A stretch of DNA of 64,000 nucleotides from Capra hircus (lineage: Eukaryota > Chordata > Mammalia > Artiodactyla > Bovidae). Positions within the stretch are counted from its first letter, which is position 1. Each line of letters opens with the position of its first letter. The stretch lies in NCBI RefSeq assembly GCF_001704415.2, contig NC_030826.1:54889362-54953361 (forward strand), read 5' to 3'. Of the stretch, positions 44,801 to 55,432 are shown piece by piece. The position numbers and the translations under genes were made by a program. Below the pieces are notes generated by a model that worked only from the letters and a program-made list of their open reading frames with translations, was not told the origin of the DNA and searched no databases.

Positions 44801-47800
44801 TGTTGTCCTCTCAGCCGGCTCTCCCGTCTCCCCACCAGCACTCGCCTGCCTCTCCCGGGCAGGGTTGGGTGCTCACTTGCTGGCACCAATGGAGAACTGA
44901 GGTGGCCCCCAGGCGGAGGCAGCTGAGATCGCTTCACTCAGAGCGCAGGGCTCAGCTGTCCTGCTGCTCCGTCTAGAAAACCTCCTCCACTGCCGTCTTC
45001 CCACCGCCCACGCTGCCTGGGTGCAATAGCTCCTGTGACCCCCAGGCCTGAGGAGGCCTGGCCCCACAGGAGCACCTGTGGAGTGCTTCCCCGGAAACCC
45101 GGAAGCGCCTCTGCGATGGTGGGTGGGTGGTGGGCAGCCTGCAGGACCCAGAGCATCGCTCTGCATTGGGACTTGAGGCCTGACAGCAGGGCCGAGGTCA
45201 CCACCTGTTGTAGCTGGAACTCTGCGGGGACCCGCTGTTTATCTGGAACCCCTGCTGGGAGGATGTTGTTCTGAGGGCATGGGGGAGACTCATGTTCCCC
45301 AACCTGACCTGAGAGGGGAAGGACAGGGACCATATGACCCTCCAGGCCTCATCCTTGGCCTCTGGGTGTCATGACCCTGTCCCCGTCTCCAGCCACAGGT
45401 CAGGCGTGGAGCCTGGCAGGTCAGAGGTGAGCTCAGCTAGGCCCCTGTCCCCTACTTGATGGGGCACGCCCCTCCCCCTCTCCTCCAGTCCTTCCTCCCA
45501 GACTCCCTGGCCCAGAGCCTGCTGCCCAGCCCCGAGTACCAGCAGCAGCTCGTGGTGGCACAGGCTCAGCTTCAGAGTGGCACCGCCGAGCTCCAGGCCA
45601 CCCTCCGGCAGAGTCAGGCCCAGCTGGCGGAGCTCGAGGCCCAGGTGAGGGGCAGAGGGGCCGCGGCTTCCAGGGCAGGGCTGGTGGGAGGGTGTGCTAT
45701 GAGGGCTGGACGGCCTCCCCAGGCAGCCTGAGGGACTCTCCACTCCGTGCCCTCCCTCCACGCCACGGCCCAGGTGCGAAAGCTGGAGCTGGAGCGGACC
45801 CAGCACAAGCTGCTGCTGGAGAGTTTGCAGCAGCGGCACCAGGCAGACCTGGAGCTCATCGAGTGTGCTCACAGGTACCCCGCTTCTCCAGCCCGGGCTG
45901 CCCATGGCTCAGGGCCAGCCCCAGCTCGGGTGCCCTGAGGGGCCCTCTGGGTGGCCGCCCTCCCCTTCTGAGCCTCACGGTTGGGTGTTCTGTTGGCAGG
46001 AGCCGAGTCAAGGTGCTAGAAACATCGTACCAGCAACGGGAAGAGCGGCTGCGGAGAGAGAACGAGGAGCTGTCTGCCCAGTATCTGTCACACTGCCAGG
46101 AGGCCGAGCAGGCCCGCGCTGAACTCACGGCCCAGCACCAGCGGCGCTTGGCGGCCGCCACACAGGAGAAAGACCAGGAGATGGAGCGGCTCCGGGAACT
46201 GCAGCGGTGAGGGGAGGCCGAGGGCCGGCTTCAGGGGTGGCCAGAGGAAGCCAATTGCCCTGAGACTCCAAGACATGGGCTCAGCAGCCTCTGTACCAAG
46301 GCTTGACCTCTTCCTTCCAGATGAGGACTAAGAACTGAGGCCCACCTCACTGACCCACCTCATGTACCCTTCTACCCCTAGTGGGGATCCCCCCACTCCT
46401 TCAGAGTAGCGAGGGCATCCCGGCAGGGCCTGAGGTCACTGGCTGTTCAGGCAGGGCCTGGCAGCAGCGGGTAACCCAAGTGCTAAGTAAGCTCAGGTGA
46501 ACCAACCCATCAGCCGGACCACTTAAGGCTAGTGACTGCATCAGCCCTGGAAAAGGGTGTGCCTGGCGTGTGGCTCTGATTGCCTTTCCAGAGGAGAGCA
46601 GAACTAAAGAAAAGGCACATGAGAGGGTCGGCCAAGGTGGGCTGAGTCGGCCTTTCCCCATGGCTCAGATTGGCCAGACACGAAAGGGTTGTCGGGCCCC
46701 CCGTCAGGTGTCCTTGGCTGAATAACAAGGAACCTGTCCCCAGAGAGAGGATGTGGCATCGAGGCAGCAAGACAGATAAGAAGGCAGAGGAGCCAGGGAA
46801 ACGGAGGCAGTGCCTGGTGCCGGGGAGGAGAGGCCACGGAGCATGGACCGCCAGAGCAGCCCCCTCCCGGACGGAGCTGCCCAGGGTGTTCACTGTGCCG
46901 CCCTCCCCTCCGACCCCGTCCCCCAGCGCCTCCATCCTGGAAATGCGCAAGGACCATGAGGAGCAGCTGCAGCGGCTGAAGCTGCTGAAGGACCGGGAGA
47001 TCGACGCCGTGACCAGCGCCACTTCCCACACGCGGTAGGCTCGCCATCAGGCTCTGCTGTCCCGGCGGGGCGGGGCCGGGGGACCCAGGCCTTCATGACC
47101 CGAGCCCCGCCCCCCGCACCCCAGGTCCCTGAACGGCATCATCGAGCAGATGGAGAAGTTTTCCAGCAGCCTGCATGAGCTGTCCTCTCGTGTGGAGGCC
47201 TCGCACCTCAGCACCTCCCAGGAGCGGGAGCTGGGGATCCGGCAACAGGACAAGCAGCTCCAAGGTACTGGGGCCCCGGGCTCCTCTGTCCTGTCCCCAC
47301 TGACAGGAAGGCAGGTGGGGGGGCAGTGAGCACCCTGTGGGCCGCCCCCAGCACTGCAGGAGAGGCTGAGCCGGCAGCAGCGGGACATGGAGGAAGAGAG
47401 GAGTCGGTTCCAAGAGGTCATCGGGAAAATGGAGGCACGCCTGGGTGAGCAGAGCCGGCTGCTGGAGCAGGTGGGGCCTGTTTCCCCAGCACTGGGCAGC
47501 TGTACTCTGTCCTGGCCTCCTCGGCGCTTTTCTTTGTCTCTCCTGCCCCTTGCTTTGCAGGGACTCCCACCTCCCCAGCCTCCAGAAGTGCCCCCAGCCC
47601 ACCCCGTCCAGCCCCTACCCCCTCATCACTGATGGCCATCGCTGATGTGACTTTGGGAGAAATACTCTTGTCTCCTGAGCTGTCTTTAAACTCCCTTCGT
47701 CTCTTACATCTATAAGAGCAGGCTTTGTGCTTTAAAAAATCATGCCCTTTCGTGCCTGTTTCAGCAGCACATGTGCTAAAATTGGAAGGACATAGACAAG

Positions 47801-50800
47801 ATTAGCATGGCTCAGTGCAAGGACAGGCAGATTGGTTACAATCTAACAAGTGGTGAAAACAATTGGCTGCACTTGTGGGAAAAAAACAATTCACATTGAC
47901 CCCTACCAAACAAAAAAGCAATTCCTGAGAGAATTGATACAGTAAATGTTTGATGAATTCAGAAATAGTAATAACCTTTTCTTTTTTTGTACAAAGTTCT
48001 AAGATGATACATTTCATTGAAAAAATTAAAATAACTGGCAACAGTAAAGAAAAATTATCCAGTAGCCGGAGGTAGCCACTGATGACATCACAGATACCCT
48101 ATAGACCTGTCAGTATGTGGACACAGATGTTCTTATATCCTGAACCATGTTTATTCAGCCCTTTCAGCGCTTGACTGAGTGCCTGCCTCAAACCAGTCCC
48201 CAGGCTCCTTCCCATTTTTACTGCTCTGGAAAGGCGGTGTTTGTGGCATAGCGTGGGAAAAGCCAGATGAGGGTGGTTTGCCCAGCTCCCCGGGGAGCAT
48301 TCAGGCCTGTCTGGGGAGTAGATGGAGCCTCCAGGGGCCAAAGCGCTCAGCCCTGACCCTACCGGGCCGGCAGGAACGCTGGCGGGTGCACGCCGAGCAG
48401 TCTAAGGCCGAGTCAGCACAGCGCGCTCTGGAGGAGCAGAGGAAGGTCATGGTCCAGCAGATAGCCATGGAGCGGGAGGAGCTGGAGAGGGCCAAGGTGA
48501 GTCCAGACGCACCGCGTTTGGCTGCATCCCTGCCATCAGGCCCAGGGATGCTCACCGGGCCCCTCGCACCCTCGCCCCAGAGTGCCTTGCTGGAGGAGCA
48601 GAAGTCCGTCATGCACAAGTGCGGGGAGGAGCGGCGGCGCCTGGCGGCCGAGTGGGCCGAGCTCTTCGCGCAGCAGAAGCTGAGGAAGGAGCGGGCAGAG
48701 CGGGAGGCGGAGCGGGCGCTGCAGCTGGACACCCAGCGGGAGGGCACCCTCGTCAGCCTGGCCAAGGTAGGACCCAGAGCCTCCCGGACTGTGGGAACCC
48801 AGCGCAGCCCTGCCCCTCTCCCCACCCTGGCCCTCACGGTCTGCTCCTCACAGGATGGTCAGCTTCAGAAAGCACGCAGCAGTAATAAGCGTTACCCCTG
48901 CGGAACTGAAACAACCACAGTCATCATAGTAACAACTTGCTTTTGCTGCTTCTTTATACTCATTTGCTCTTTTAATCCTCATCATGGTCCCATGACTTAG
49001 ATATTCTAGAAATGAAGAAATGGATTCAGAAAAATTGAGCCCTCGGTTTGGCCCCAAGTCTCCCGCCACCTCCTCCCAGAGTCAGGGTGGAGTTCAGCCC
49101 CAGCAATGAGGCAGGGTGACCTGGGGTTCCCAGAGCCCAGTTCAACTCCAGGAAGGAGAATGCAGCCAGGCTTTGCCATCTCCAGGAGCAGGCAGAGCTG
49201 AAGATCAGGGCCAGCGAGCTCCGTGCCAAAGAGGACCAGCTGGCGGCTGAGAGGGAGGCTCTGGAGCGGGAGAAGCAGGAGCTGCGTCTGGAGAAGGAGA
49301 GGGTCAGCGCCGCTGCCCAGCGCATCAGGCTGCGCGCGGAGGAGGTGGAGAGCATGAGCCAGGTGCCACGGCACAGCCTGGGTGGGGGCGGGGGCGGGGG
49401 GCATGCTGACCTCTGCCAGCCCAGCTGACCCAGGCGGGCTCCCCGCAGGTGGCCTCGAAGAAGTATGAGGAGGGGGAGCGGGCCCTGCGTGACGCCCGGC
49501 AGCTGCAGTCGGAGCAGCAGGCCCGGCTGCAGCTGGTGCAGGAGCAGCAGGAGCGGCTTCGGCAGCAGGAGCGCCATGTGCACCAGGCAAGGCGCCTCCC
49601 AGAGACTCTGCCCCCGGCACCCCTCCCCGGGACCCCTCCCCAGCCTTCTGCCCTCACTGCGGTGTCCTCCTCTCTGGGGGCTGGACAGGAGCATCTGAGT
49701 CTGGCCCAGCAGCGGCTGCAGCTGGATCGTGTCCGACAAGACCTGCCCTCCAGCCCAGTGGGGCTGCTCTCCAGGGCCCAGGACCCCGGAGCCTCTGGCC
49801 TGAGTGGTAAGTAACTCCGGGAGGAGGGGACGTCAGCTCAGTCCGCCCACTGGGCAGAGCATGCCAGCCACATCCTGCCCAGCCTCCTGTGTGCTCAAGA
49901 TAGGAGGCAGCTGAGTTTGTTTTTTCAAAACCTAAGTTAGTTGTTTTTATTTCATTTATTTTTTATTTTGGCTCTGCTGGGTCTTTGTGACAGTACACAT
50001 GACCCATGGCATGTGGGATCATCCCAGACCAGGGATGGAACCCATGTCCCCCAAATTGGAAGGCAGATTCTTGACCACTGGACCACCAGGGAAGTCTACA
50101 GCTTAAAGTCATCTTGTTATTTCTTTTTTTATGCTAGTAACGCATGTTATAGAAAAATAGGTCAAAAATAGAAGAAGGGAAACTGGTTTTTAAAATACTT
50201 CCCTCAGGACTTCCCTGGAAGCCCAGTGTCCAAGACTCCAAGCTCCCAATGCAGAGGGCCAGGGTTGAAACTGTGGTCAGGGAGCTAGATCCCATGTTCT
50301 GCAAATAAGACTCAGCACAGCCAAATAAGTTTTAAAATGGACCATGCTTATATTTAAAAAAAAAAGAAAAAACTACCTTTAACCCACTCTCTGGAACCAC
50401 TTTATAAACATTTTGGTGCATAGTATTCTAGACTGTTGTGTGTATGTTTGAGTTCTTGAGATGCTAGCCCACACCCCCTTTGCCTGGTAAAGAAATAAAG
50501 CAACTCTTTCTCCTCCATTAAAAAAAAAAAAGAGATTGCATCATACATTATTTTGTACCTTTATTTTTCCCATTCAGAAATATTCAGATGGAACATATTT
50601 TCATGTCAGTAATTAAACATTCAACTCTTAATCCACATAATTTTCATTATGAGTTGTCCTATATTTTTACTAATTTCCTACTGATTTTTTTTTTTTTTTG
50701 TCGATAACGTAACTAGCATTTCAGTGGAAATCTTTGTATAATACATACATCTCTCCCCGATTATTTCCCTCTAATAAATTTTCAGAATTGGACTTAGCAG

Positions 50801-51682
50801 CTGAGAGCCCATGAGCATTTTCCGAGGCTTTTGAAAGCTGGATGTGCCCGGAGGGTCGGTCAGGTCACACCCACCCGCAGTGGTGAGAAGGCCCCAGGAT
50901 CCAGCTTTGGCTGTCCTGGTCTCCCACGACGCTGCCCCCTGACCTCTTCCTCTGCCTTTCAGCTACGTTGTCACCTGCCCCCACCGTTCCTCGGTGCAGC
51001 CAGCCACTGGTCGGCCTGGGTCCCTCACACCTCTACGCCAAGCTGGTGCTGCTGAAACACACAGCTGAGCAGGTAAGCATCCTGGAGCAGAGGCCACCCA
51101 GGCCCACCCACTGCCCCTGGACTCAGGGCTCCTCGTTCACAGTAGGGACAAGAAGCTCACGCAGAGGAGGGGGAGAGTGCAGCCTGGCCCCGGGGAGGGC
51201 CGAGCCTACCCCACTCCTGGTGGAGAGCAGGTAAAGGATAGGCCGCGAAGGCTCTCGCGGTGTCACTGAGAGCATTTCCTACCCGCCAGGCTCTGCGCTG
51301 TGCCTTGTAAGCGCTCCCCCTCCCACAGACCTCCCTGGCAGGCACTGTCGTTTTCTCCAGTTTGCAGACAGGCCGAGAGGGACCATGTCATGTGCTGACA
51401 CGTGGCCTCCCCTCGAGGGAGAGCTGGTGCATTCCCTGCCCCACCCCCGCCGATCCCAGAGCCAGGCAGAGCCAGGATGGGAGAGGACTGATCGATCTGC
51501 TGACCCCCAGGGTCCCCTCAAGCCCAGTCCAGCGATCTGCATCCCTGTCCACAGAAGCGGGTGCAGAGGGCAAATGCTCACCCAGCTCTGCCTTTCAGGA
51601 CCGCGACTTTCTGGAGAATGAACAGTTCTTCCTGGAGACCCTGAAGAAAGCCTCCTACAACATGGCATCCCACTCAGCCTGA
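32889..51682 (+). CDS. FBF1: Fas-binding factor 1, ciliary transition-fibre protein (29 coding exons, 1150 aa)
   Basis: FBF1 (Albatross) sits on centriole distal appendages, gates ciliary entry, and binds keratin and FAS. Exons: 32889-32891, 33943-33970, 34574-34615, 36104-36197, 36827-36887, 37434-37484, 38089-38230, 38742-38819, 39733-39852, 40160-40298, 40416-40549, 41253-41352, 42550-42996, 43982-44080, 44409-44497, 44657-44715, 45489-45644, 45774-45874, 46000-46206, 46927-47034, 47125-47264, 47352-47470, 48374-48496, 48581-48766, 49186-49362, 49449-49586, 49689-49806, 50963-51072, 51599-51682. Phases agree throughout (3453 nt). The N-terminal half is acidic and low in structure (LLFDDGDDIMATLGFGDSPK, WGDEDFTFGAYQP, DWLSHALSRKK). 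Residues of about 563-1090 are heptad-rich coiled coil (REERLRRENEEL, QKLRKERAEREAERALQ). The C-terminal end is DFLENEQFFLETLKKASYN. The start ATG forms the last three bases of its exon, in strong context (GAGATG|G). Intron 27 uses a GC donor. Confidence 0.96.
32912..33268 (-). mobile_element. BovB LINE 3' fragment in FBF1 intron 2
   Basis: It is a minus-strand copy with TCAGTCATGTCCAACTCC at its 3' end. The encoded fragments are RRLLRVPWTARRSNQSILKE and LQYFGHLMRRADSFEKTLML. It begins only about 20 bases after the exon 2 donor. Confidence 0.85.
33414..33520 (+). repeat. CHR-type SINE
   Basis: Head GGGACTTCTCTGGCAGGTCC, box GGTTCAATCCCTGGTCC and tail AAAAGAAAAAAAGC. Confidence 0.7.
34076..34318 (-). 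repeat. CHR-type SINE interrupted by a Bov-tA tail piece
   Basis: The outer CHR copy is reverse oriented (oligo-T at 34072-34083, head on the minus strand at 34318). It is interrupted at about 34148-34230 by plus-strand Bov-tA sequence (GGACAGAGGAGCCTGGCGGG, TCAGACACGACTGAGCATGC). Confidence 0.65.
34668..35725 (-). mobile_element. Old L1 (L1M-type) fragment split by a Bov-tA SINE
   Basis: The antisense L1 blocks GAGATATAATTCACATAAAG, CATTAGCAGTCACTCC, GGAATCATACAGTATGAGGC, GGCCATTCATCAGTTTATGG and TTAACTTTTTGAAGAACCGC are in the expected order. A plus-strand Bov-tA tail (35357-35482, ending GACACAACTTAGCGACTAAA) interrupts it, after which L1 sequence resumes (GTGGGTGTAAAGTTAAATCT). It lies in FBF1 intron 4. 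Confidence 0.8.
36370..36485 (+). repeat. MIR SINE
   Basis: The MIR core is visible: TTACTGTGTGACCTTGGGCA, CTCTGAGTCTCTGTTTTC and GGGATTGACCTAGATG. FBF1 intron 5. Confidence 0.8.
37555..37697 (-). repeat. CHR-type SINE
   Basis: It is a reverse copy with (ATTT)n tail sequence at its left, GTGGGATCTTAGTTCCCTGA, and the head (GGGACTTCCCTGGTGG on the minus strand) at 37695. FBF1 intron 7. Confidence 0.85.
38950..39161 (-). repeat. Bov-tA SINE
   Basis: It is a full-length reverse copy, from GAAAGTGAAAGTGAAGTTGC through GGAATCGAACCGCGGGTCTC to CTGAGCCACCAGGAAGACC. FBF1 intron 9. Confidence 0.85.
39533..39665 (+). repeat. Bov-tA-type SINE tail
   Basis: GGAGAGGGCAATGGCACCCC through ACGACTAAAGTGACTTAGCA, with the tRNA-like head missing. 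It lies 68 bases before FBF1 exon 10. Confidence 0.8.
40751..40872 (+). repeat. Bov-tA-type SINE tail
   Basis: GGAGTAGGAAATGGCATCTC through AGTTGAACATGACTGTGCAA, diverged from the younger copies. FBF1 intron 12. A short (CA)n run lies just upstream at about 40628-40641. Confidence 0.75.
42034..42216 (-). repeat. Bov-tA SINE
   Basis: It is a reverse copy with AGTGAAGTGCAAGTCACTCA, GGATCGAACCCGGGTCTCCC and CTTAGCCACAAG. It follows an old-L1-like stretch (about 41820-41945, with TTGAAATAATTTCAAACTGA). FBF1 intron 13. Confidence 0.8.
47752..47829 (+). pseudogene. U6 snRNA pseudogene
   Basis: GTGCCTGTTTCAGCAGCACA, then GTGCTAAAATTGGAAGGACA, TAGACAAGATTAGCATGG and GCAAGGACAGGCA follow the order of U6 spliceosomal RNA (CTTCGGCAGCACATATACTAAAATTGG...). 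There are many substitutions and the 3' end is lost. The U6 5' stem, the ACAGAGA region (here ATAGACA) and the AGATTAGCATGG block are recognisable. No TATA/PSE promoter pair was seen upstream. It is a dead retro-copy in FBF1 intron 23. Confidence 0.85.
48928..49150 (-). repeat. MIR-like SINE remnant
   Basis: ATTTGCTCTTTTAATCCTCA, then GAAATGAAGAAATGGATTCAG and GGTTTGGCCCCAAGTC, fit an antisense MIR core. It is diverged. It lies directly before FBF1 exon 26. Confidence 0.55.
49587..49688 (+). other. FBF1: FBF1 intron 27, GC-AG type and stop-free
   Basis: The donor is CAG|GCAAGG and the acceptor GGACAG|GAG. Conserved FBF1 peptide (QERHVHQ then EHLSLAQQRLQ) shows that these are the exon edges. 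The 102-nt intron has no stop codon in the flanking frame, so retention would add 34 residues without a frameshift. Confidence 0.85.
49950..50098 (-). repeat. CHR-type SINE
   Basis: It is a reverse copy ending GGACCACCAGGGAAGTC (head on the minus strand) with an oligo-T tail to the left. FBF1 intron 28. Confidence 0.8.
50207..50345 (+). repeat. CHR-type SINE
   Basis: GGACTTCCCTGGAAGCCCAG head, AATGCAGAGGGCCAGGGTTG body and an A-rich tail. It is inverted relative to the copy 110 bases upstream. Confidence 0.8.
51265..51385 (-). repeat. MIR-like SINE remnant
   Basis: GAGCATTTCCTACCCGCCAG, GCTCTGCGCTGTGCCTTGTA and GCAGACAGGCCGAGAGG resemble an antisense MIR 3' half. FBF1 intron 29. Confidence 0.45.
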
Positions 51683-52690
51683 AGGCCCAGCTGCCTCCTC
51701 AGCAGAGGCCTCAGACCCTGCAACTGACTCTCTGGCCGCCAGCTCATAGCAGGGGCACCCGGGAAAGCCCCTCGATGCCCAGCGCCTAATTACAGCTCTT
51801 CCTGTGGACAGGGTGCTGGCGGGTTCTTTACGAGCCCTCCAGCCCATGGCTGAGGCAGGTGGGTGCGCCCGGGCCTCTCAGACACCCCAGGAGGCAGCGG
51901 CCTCTAGGGAGATGCCGTGCTGAGGGCAGGCAGCCCCACGACACGGTCAGTGGCAGCTGTGGGTCTGCTCCCCACAGACTTCCAGCTCAGGACCCAGGGT
52001 CTGAGTGGGCTCTGTGGGCCCCTCAGCCCATGGATGGTTTTAGAATCTTTTCACCTGAGCCTCTCCTGAGGCAGGGGGCTTCTATACTTCTATACACAAG
52101 GAGTGGCCGACAGAGAGCATGGGGTCTCCCTGCTTTAGGGATGTAGAGTCGGTCCACACATGTTACAGGGCTTTCTGGCCTCCTGGCTGACAAGGTGGAG
52201 GTGCTGCAGGGGCAAGGAGGGCGCCGTGCCTAGCGCTTTTACCTCGAGTTCTGACATGCTCTTGGGGCTCAGCCAGCCCATCCTGCTCTCAGGCTGGCGC
52301 ACAAAACCTGCACCTCATTCCCAGCTGCCAGGGCAACCGACTCACTGGCACAGACCCTGGGCTCATCGGCTTCTTCTGATACACTACCCAGAGGGTGACG
52401 GGGTGCGGGGAAGGACGGAAGGCTTTTCTCCGTGCTGTTCACTGGCCACAGAAGGCCAGCAGTGGGAACGAAGATGACAGAGCAAGCTCCTGTCTGGGAG
52501 GATACAGAGCCCTGGGGAACGGAAGGGGCTGCACCTTGGCTGCTGCCCGAGTTGGGGGGCTTTGCCCTTCTCCATGTATAGGCAGTGGGCCAAGGCCTTC
52601 CAGAGGGGCACCAGGAGAGGGGTGAGGGGGTTGGTAGTTGTCTGCTGCAGACCCAAGGACTCAACTAATAAAATCGCAGTTACCAGAACT
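51683..52690 (+). other. FBF1 3' UTR
   Basis: This is about 1 kb of repeat-free GC-rich sequence after the FBF1 stop, ending near the AATAAA at 52667. A CHR SINE begins directly after. The exact cleavage site is not visible. Confidence 0.7.
52667..52672 (+). terminator. Poly(A) signal of FBF1
   Basis: AATAAA within ACTAATAAAATCGCAG, the only canonical hexamer found in the 1 kb after the FBF1 stop. Confidence 0.7.
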
Positions 52691-52765
52691 TCCCTGACAG
52701 TTCAGTGGTTAAGACTTGGCACTTCCACCGCAAGATGCACAGGTTTGATCCCTGGTTGGGGAAAA
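52685..52765 (+). repeat. CHR-type SINE, short
   Basis: AACTTCCCTGACAGTTCAGT head, GGTTTGATCCCTGGTTGGGG box and A-rich end. Confidence 0.7.
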
Positions 52766-52769
52766 AGAA

Positions 52770-53614
52770 AAATCAGCAGTTACCTTGAGAGCGGCTTCTC
52801 TTACCTCCCATCAAAGAGGACTGTCCGAGGAGCAGGAAGGTGAAGGAGGGCAGTGCCGAGGGGGTCGTGAGTGGGCCAGGGGTGTCTCTGCTCTTTGAGA
52901 ACAGCCTCCAGCAGGATCTCATGTTATTTACAACCTTCTTCCTGGACCCACTGAACTGCTATATCCTTCATGACTGGGTTCGTAGAATTTGCCACAGCTC
53001 ATCAGAGTTGGAACCTATTTATCAGAAATGTTTGTTCTGTAGGGCTGTTATTTGCTCTAAAACTGACTGGCTGGGACCCTCCATCCGCCCTCGCTCTCCT
53101 GGCTGGACCACAGGCCAGAGGAGGGTGTGATTATCACCCCTACTTCACAGATGAAGGGACTGAGACTCGGAAGTTAAATAACAGCCAGACCTGGGCTTGA
53201 GCTGTGCTTGGGCAGTTTCCAAAGCCCAGGGTGTTCAGCCACATCACAGCTGCCTCCTAGAAAAGTGTTCTGTACCCAGAGCTTCTGTGAAGTAGAAGAT
53301 CCCCTACTGCTGCTGGGGTTGGTGCCCACAGCCAGGAGGGAAGCATCCATGTGCTGTTAAAAGCCTTGATGAAGCTTGGGAATTCAGTCCTCTCAACACT
53401 CTTAATGAGTTCCCACCTGTGTGGTGAACCGGGGGCGTGGCCTAAGGTTGGGCATGGCCTAGGAGAAGCTGGCATTTAAGCAAGCACTTGACAGATACAT
53501 GGGTGATCACAGGAGGGGATCACAGGTGATGACACGTTGGAGGCCATGCAGAAGCCCACAGCGAATGAGCTTAGAATTAGGGGCCAGGTCGATGAGGCTC
53601 TGAATACCTTGTTA
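52770..53614. other. Intergenic, little recognisable
   Basis: No gene was seen. An antisense MIR-like core lies at about 53115-53215 (TTATCACCCCTACTTCACAG, ATGAAGGGACTGAGACTCGG). The remainder has no feature that I can name. Confidence 0.4.
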
Positions 53615-54180
53615 AAGTTTGAGCTTTCACCTCCAGGGCAGTGGGTATTCAATGAAGGATTTAAAGCAGGATGGAACCATATTTGTGGGGTTTTTTAATG
53701 AATTTTTGTCGGTGCCGCTGGGCCTTCGTTGCTGCGTGCAGGTTTTTCTCTAGCTGTGGTTCGTGGGCTTCTCCCTGCGGTGGTTCCTCTTGTTGCAGAG
53801 TCCGGGCTCCAGGGCGCGGGCTTAGTGGTTGTGGTACACAGGCTTAGTGCCCCCGTGGCATGTGGCATCCTCCCAGCTCAGGGATCAAACCCATGTCCCC
53901 TGCACTGGCAGGTGGATTCCCAACCACTGGACCGCCAAGGAAATCCGACCATGTTTGCGTTTTAGAAAACCTACTGTGGCTGTGGGCGGAGCCCAGACTG
54001 ACCAGAGTAGGCAAGAGTGGGGACAGGAAAGCGCTGTGCCAGACATGGCACGGGGACCCGGTGTCTGATGGAGGGTCAGGAAGGAGTATATGCCAAGGAA
54101 GACCCCCAGGTTCCTGGCCTGGGCAATTGGGTGCCCGTGAAACAGCCACGTAGAGATGTTCCACGGGCACTGAGTCATGC
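53615..54180 (+). repeat. Old interspersed repeat interrupted by a CHR SINE
   Basis: The outer sequence (CCAGGGCAGTGGGTATTCAA, GGATTTAAAGCAGGATGG, later GAGTAGGCAAGAGTGGGGAC) follows a common old mammalian repeat whose family I cannot name. A reverse CHR copy (about 53683-53947, minus-strand head at the right end) is inserted into it. Confidence 0.5.
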
Positions 54181-54610
54181 TGACCCTTTACCCAGTGCCT
54201 GGAACTGTTCTGAATCACCATCCCCAGCATTAAGGTGTGGCGGGTGGCTTACTCATCCCCTTTTCATTAACGTTCTCCTAGGCCACAGGCCGGAGAAGGC
54301 TGCTCACAGGAGTGTTATGTATCTATCTGCTGGTCTTTCTTTTTCCCTTCATAATGATAAACAACTCTGCAAGGTCATAACCTAGATGTTCCCTGTAGAG
54401 AGAGAAGTACTGGTAGAAAGTAACAGTGATAAAAGACACGGTGGGGCTAATACTTCCGGTTTCAAGAGTTAACTCATGTTTATTATTTGCTTCAAGCTGA
54501 CACAATTGGGAATCCCTGCTTGGGCTTTTGAATTAGAACCCAGTGAGCCCCCCTCTTAGAAGGTTCTAGGACAGTGAGAGAACTGAATGTTTTTCAAAAG
54601 TAAGAAATGA

Positions 54611-54735
54611 TTGGAACTACCCTGTTGGTCCAGTGGTTAAGACTCCCAGCTTCTACTGCAGGGGGCATGAGTTTGATCCCTGGTTGGGGAACTAAGATCC
54701 CGCGTGCTGTGAGGTGTGGCCAAAAAAAGAAAAAA
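54611..54735 (+). repeat. CHR-type SINE
   Basis: GGAACTACCCTGTTGGTCCA head, GAGTTTGATCCCTGGTTGGG box, and tail AAAAAAAGAAAAAAAAG. Confidence 0.8.
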
Positions 54736-55432
54736 AAAGAAATCATCTTTTAAAAGAAAGTAAGGCATAATGGAGAAATAGGAGCCACCTGATTGACCAG
54801 CAAGCTCTGTGCCTCTGCCCCTGGCGGTCCCGTGAGTCTTCAATTCTAGACGGGCAGCCTGGGGGTGGGGGTGGGGGTTAGAGGCCAGTAGAAGAGGATT
54901 CAGAGCAAAAGTAAAATAGCAAAGGAACCAAGTGTAAACACACAGGAGGTTAAGAAGTACTGTGCTCCTGGCCTGAGGCATGGTCCTGCTCTGTTAACAG
55001 AATATTTGACTCTGCTGTTGACCAGCAGGATTTCACAAATTAATAAGCAATGACTCCTTCAGGGCAGAGCTGGGTCTTACTGGCCTTAACAAATAGCAGC
55101 TGCGCATTGATGTTGAGTTCAGCTGCTATTGATGAAAACCAGATTCAAGGTGTGGCCACTTCTTGCTGGATGAAGAGATCCTTCACACCATTTCTGTGTG
55201 AATGTGAGGGTCAAGCTTCTGCTAGTACCAGAGCAACTGAATGGGTCACCAACCCTGGTTGGGACATCAGGGAAGCCTTCCTGAAGGGACAACTTCACCA
55301 GATCTAGGAGGTAACTTAGCAACAGGGGGAAAGGTAAGGAGGGCAAGGCAGAAGGATCAGCACATGCAAAGGTCCTGTGCAGGGGGAGAAAAGTGCTAAG
55401 TAATTGAAAAATGAAACCAAGTCCCCATAAAA

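Noticed and set aside
45369..45905. 178-codon minus-strand open frame opposite FBF1 exons 18-19
   Set aside because: It is the antisense shadow of Leu/Gln/Glu-rich coiled-coil exons. Leu-rich antisense frames are expected there.
48179..49000. 273-codon plus-strand open frame
   Set aside because: It is FBF1 exons 24 and 25 read through their introns. The true exon edges (48374-48496 and 48581-48766) are set by splice sites and conserved peptide.
49026..49739. 237-codon minus-strand open frame
   Set aside because: It is antisense to FBF1 coiled-coil exons 26-28 and crosses their introns, with no recognisable domain.
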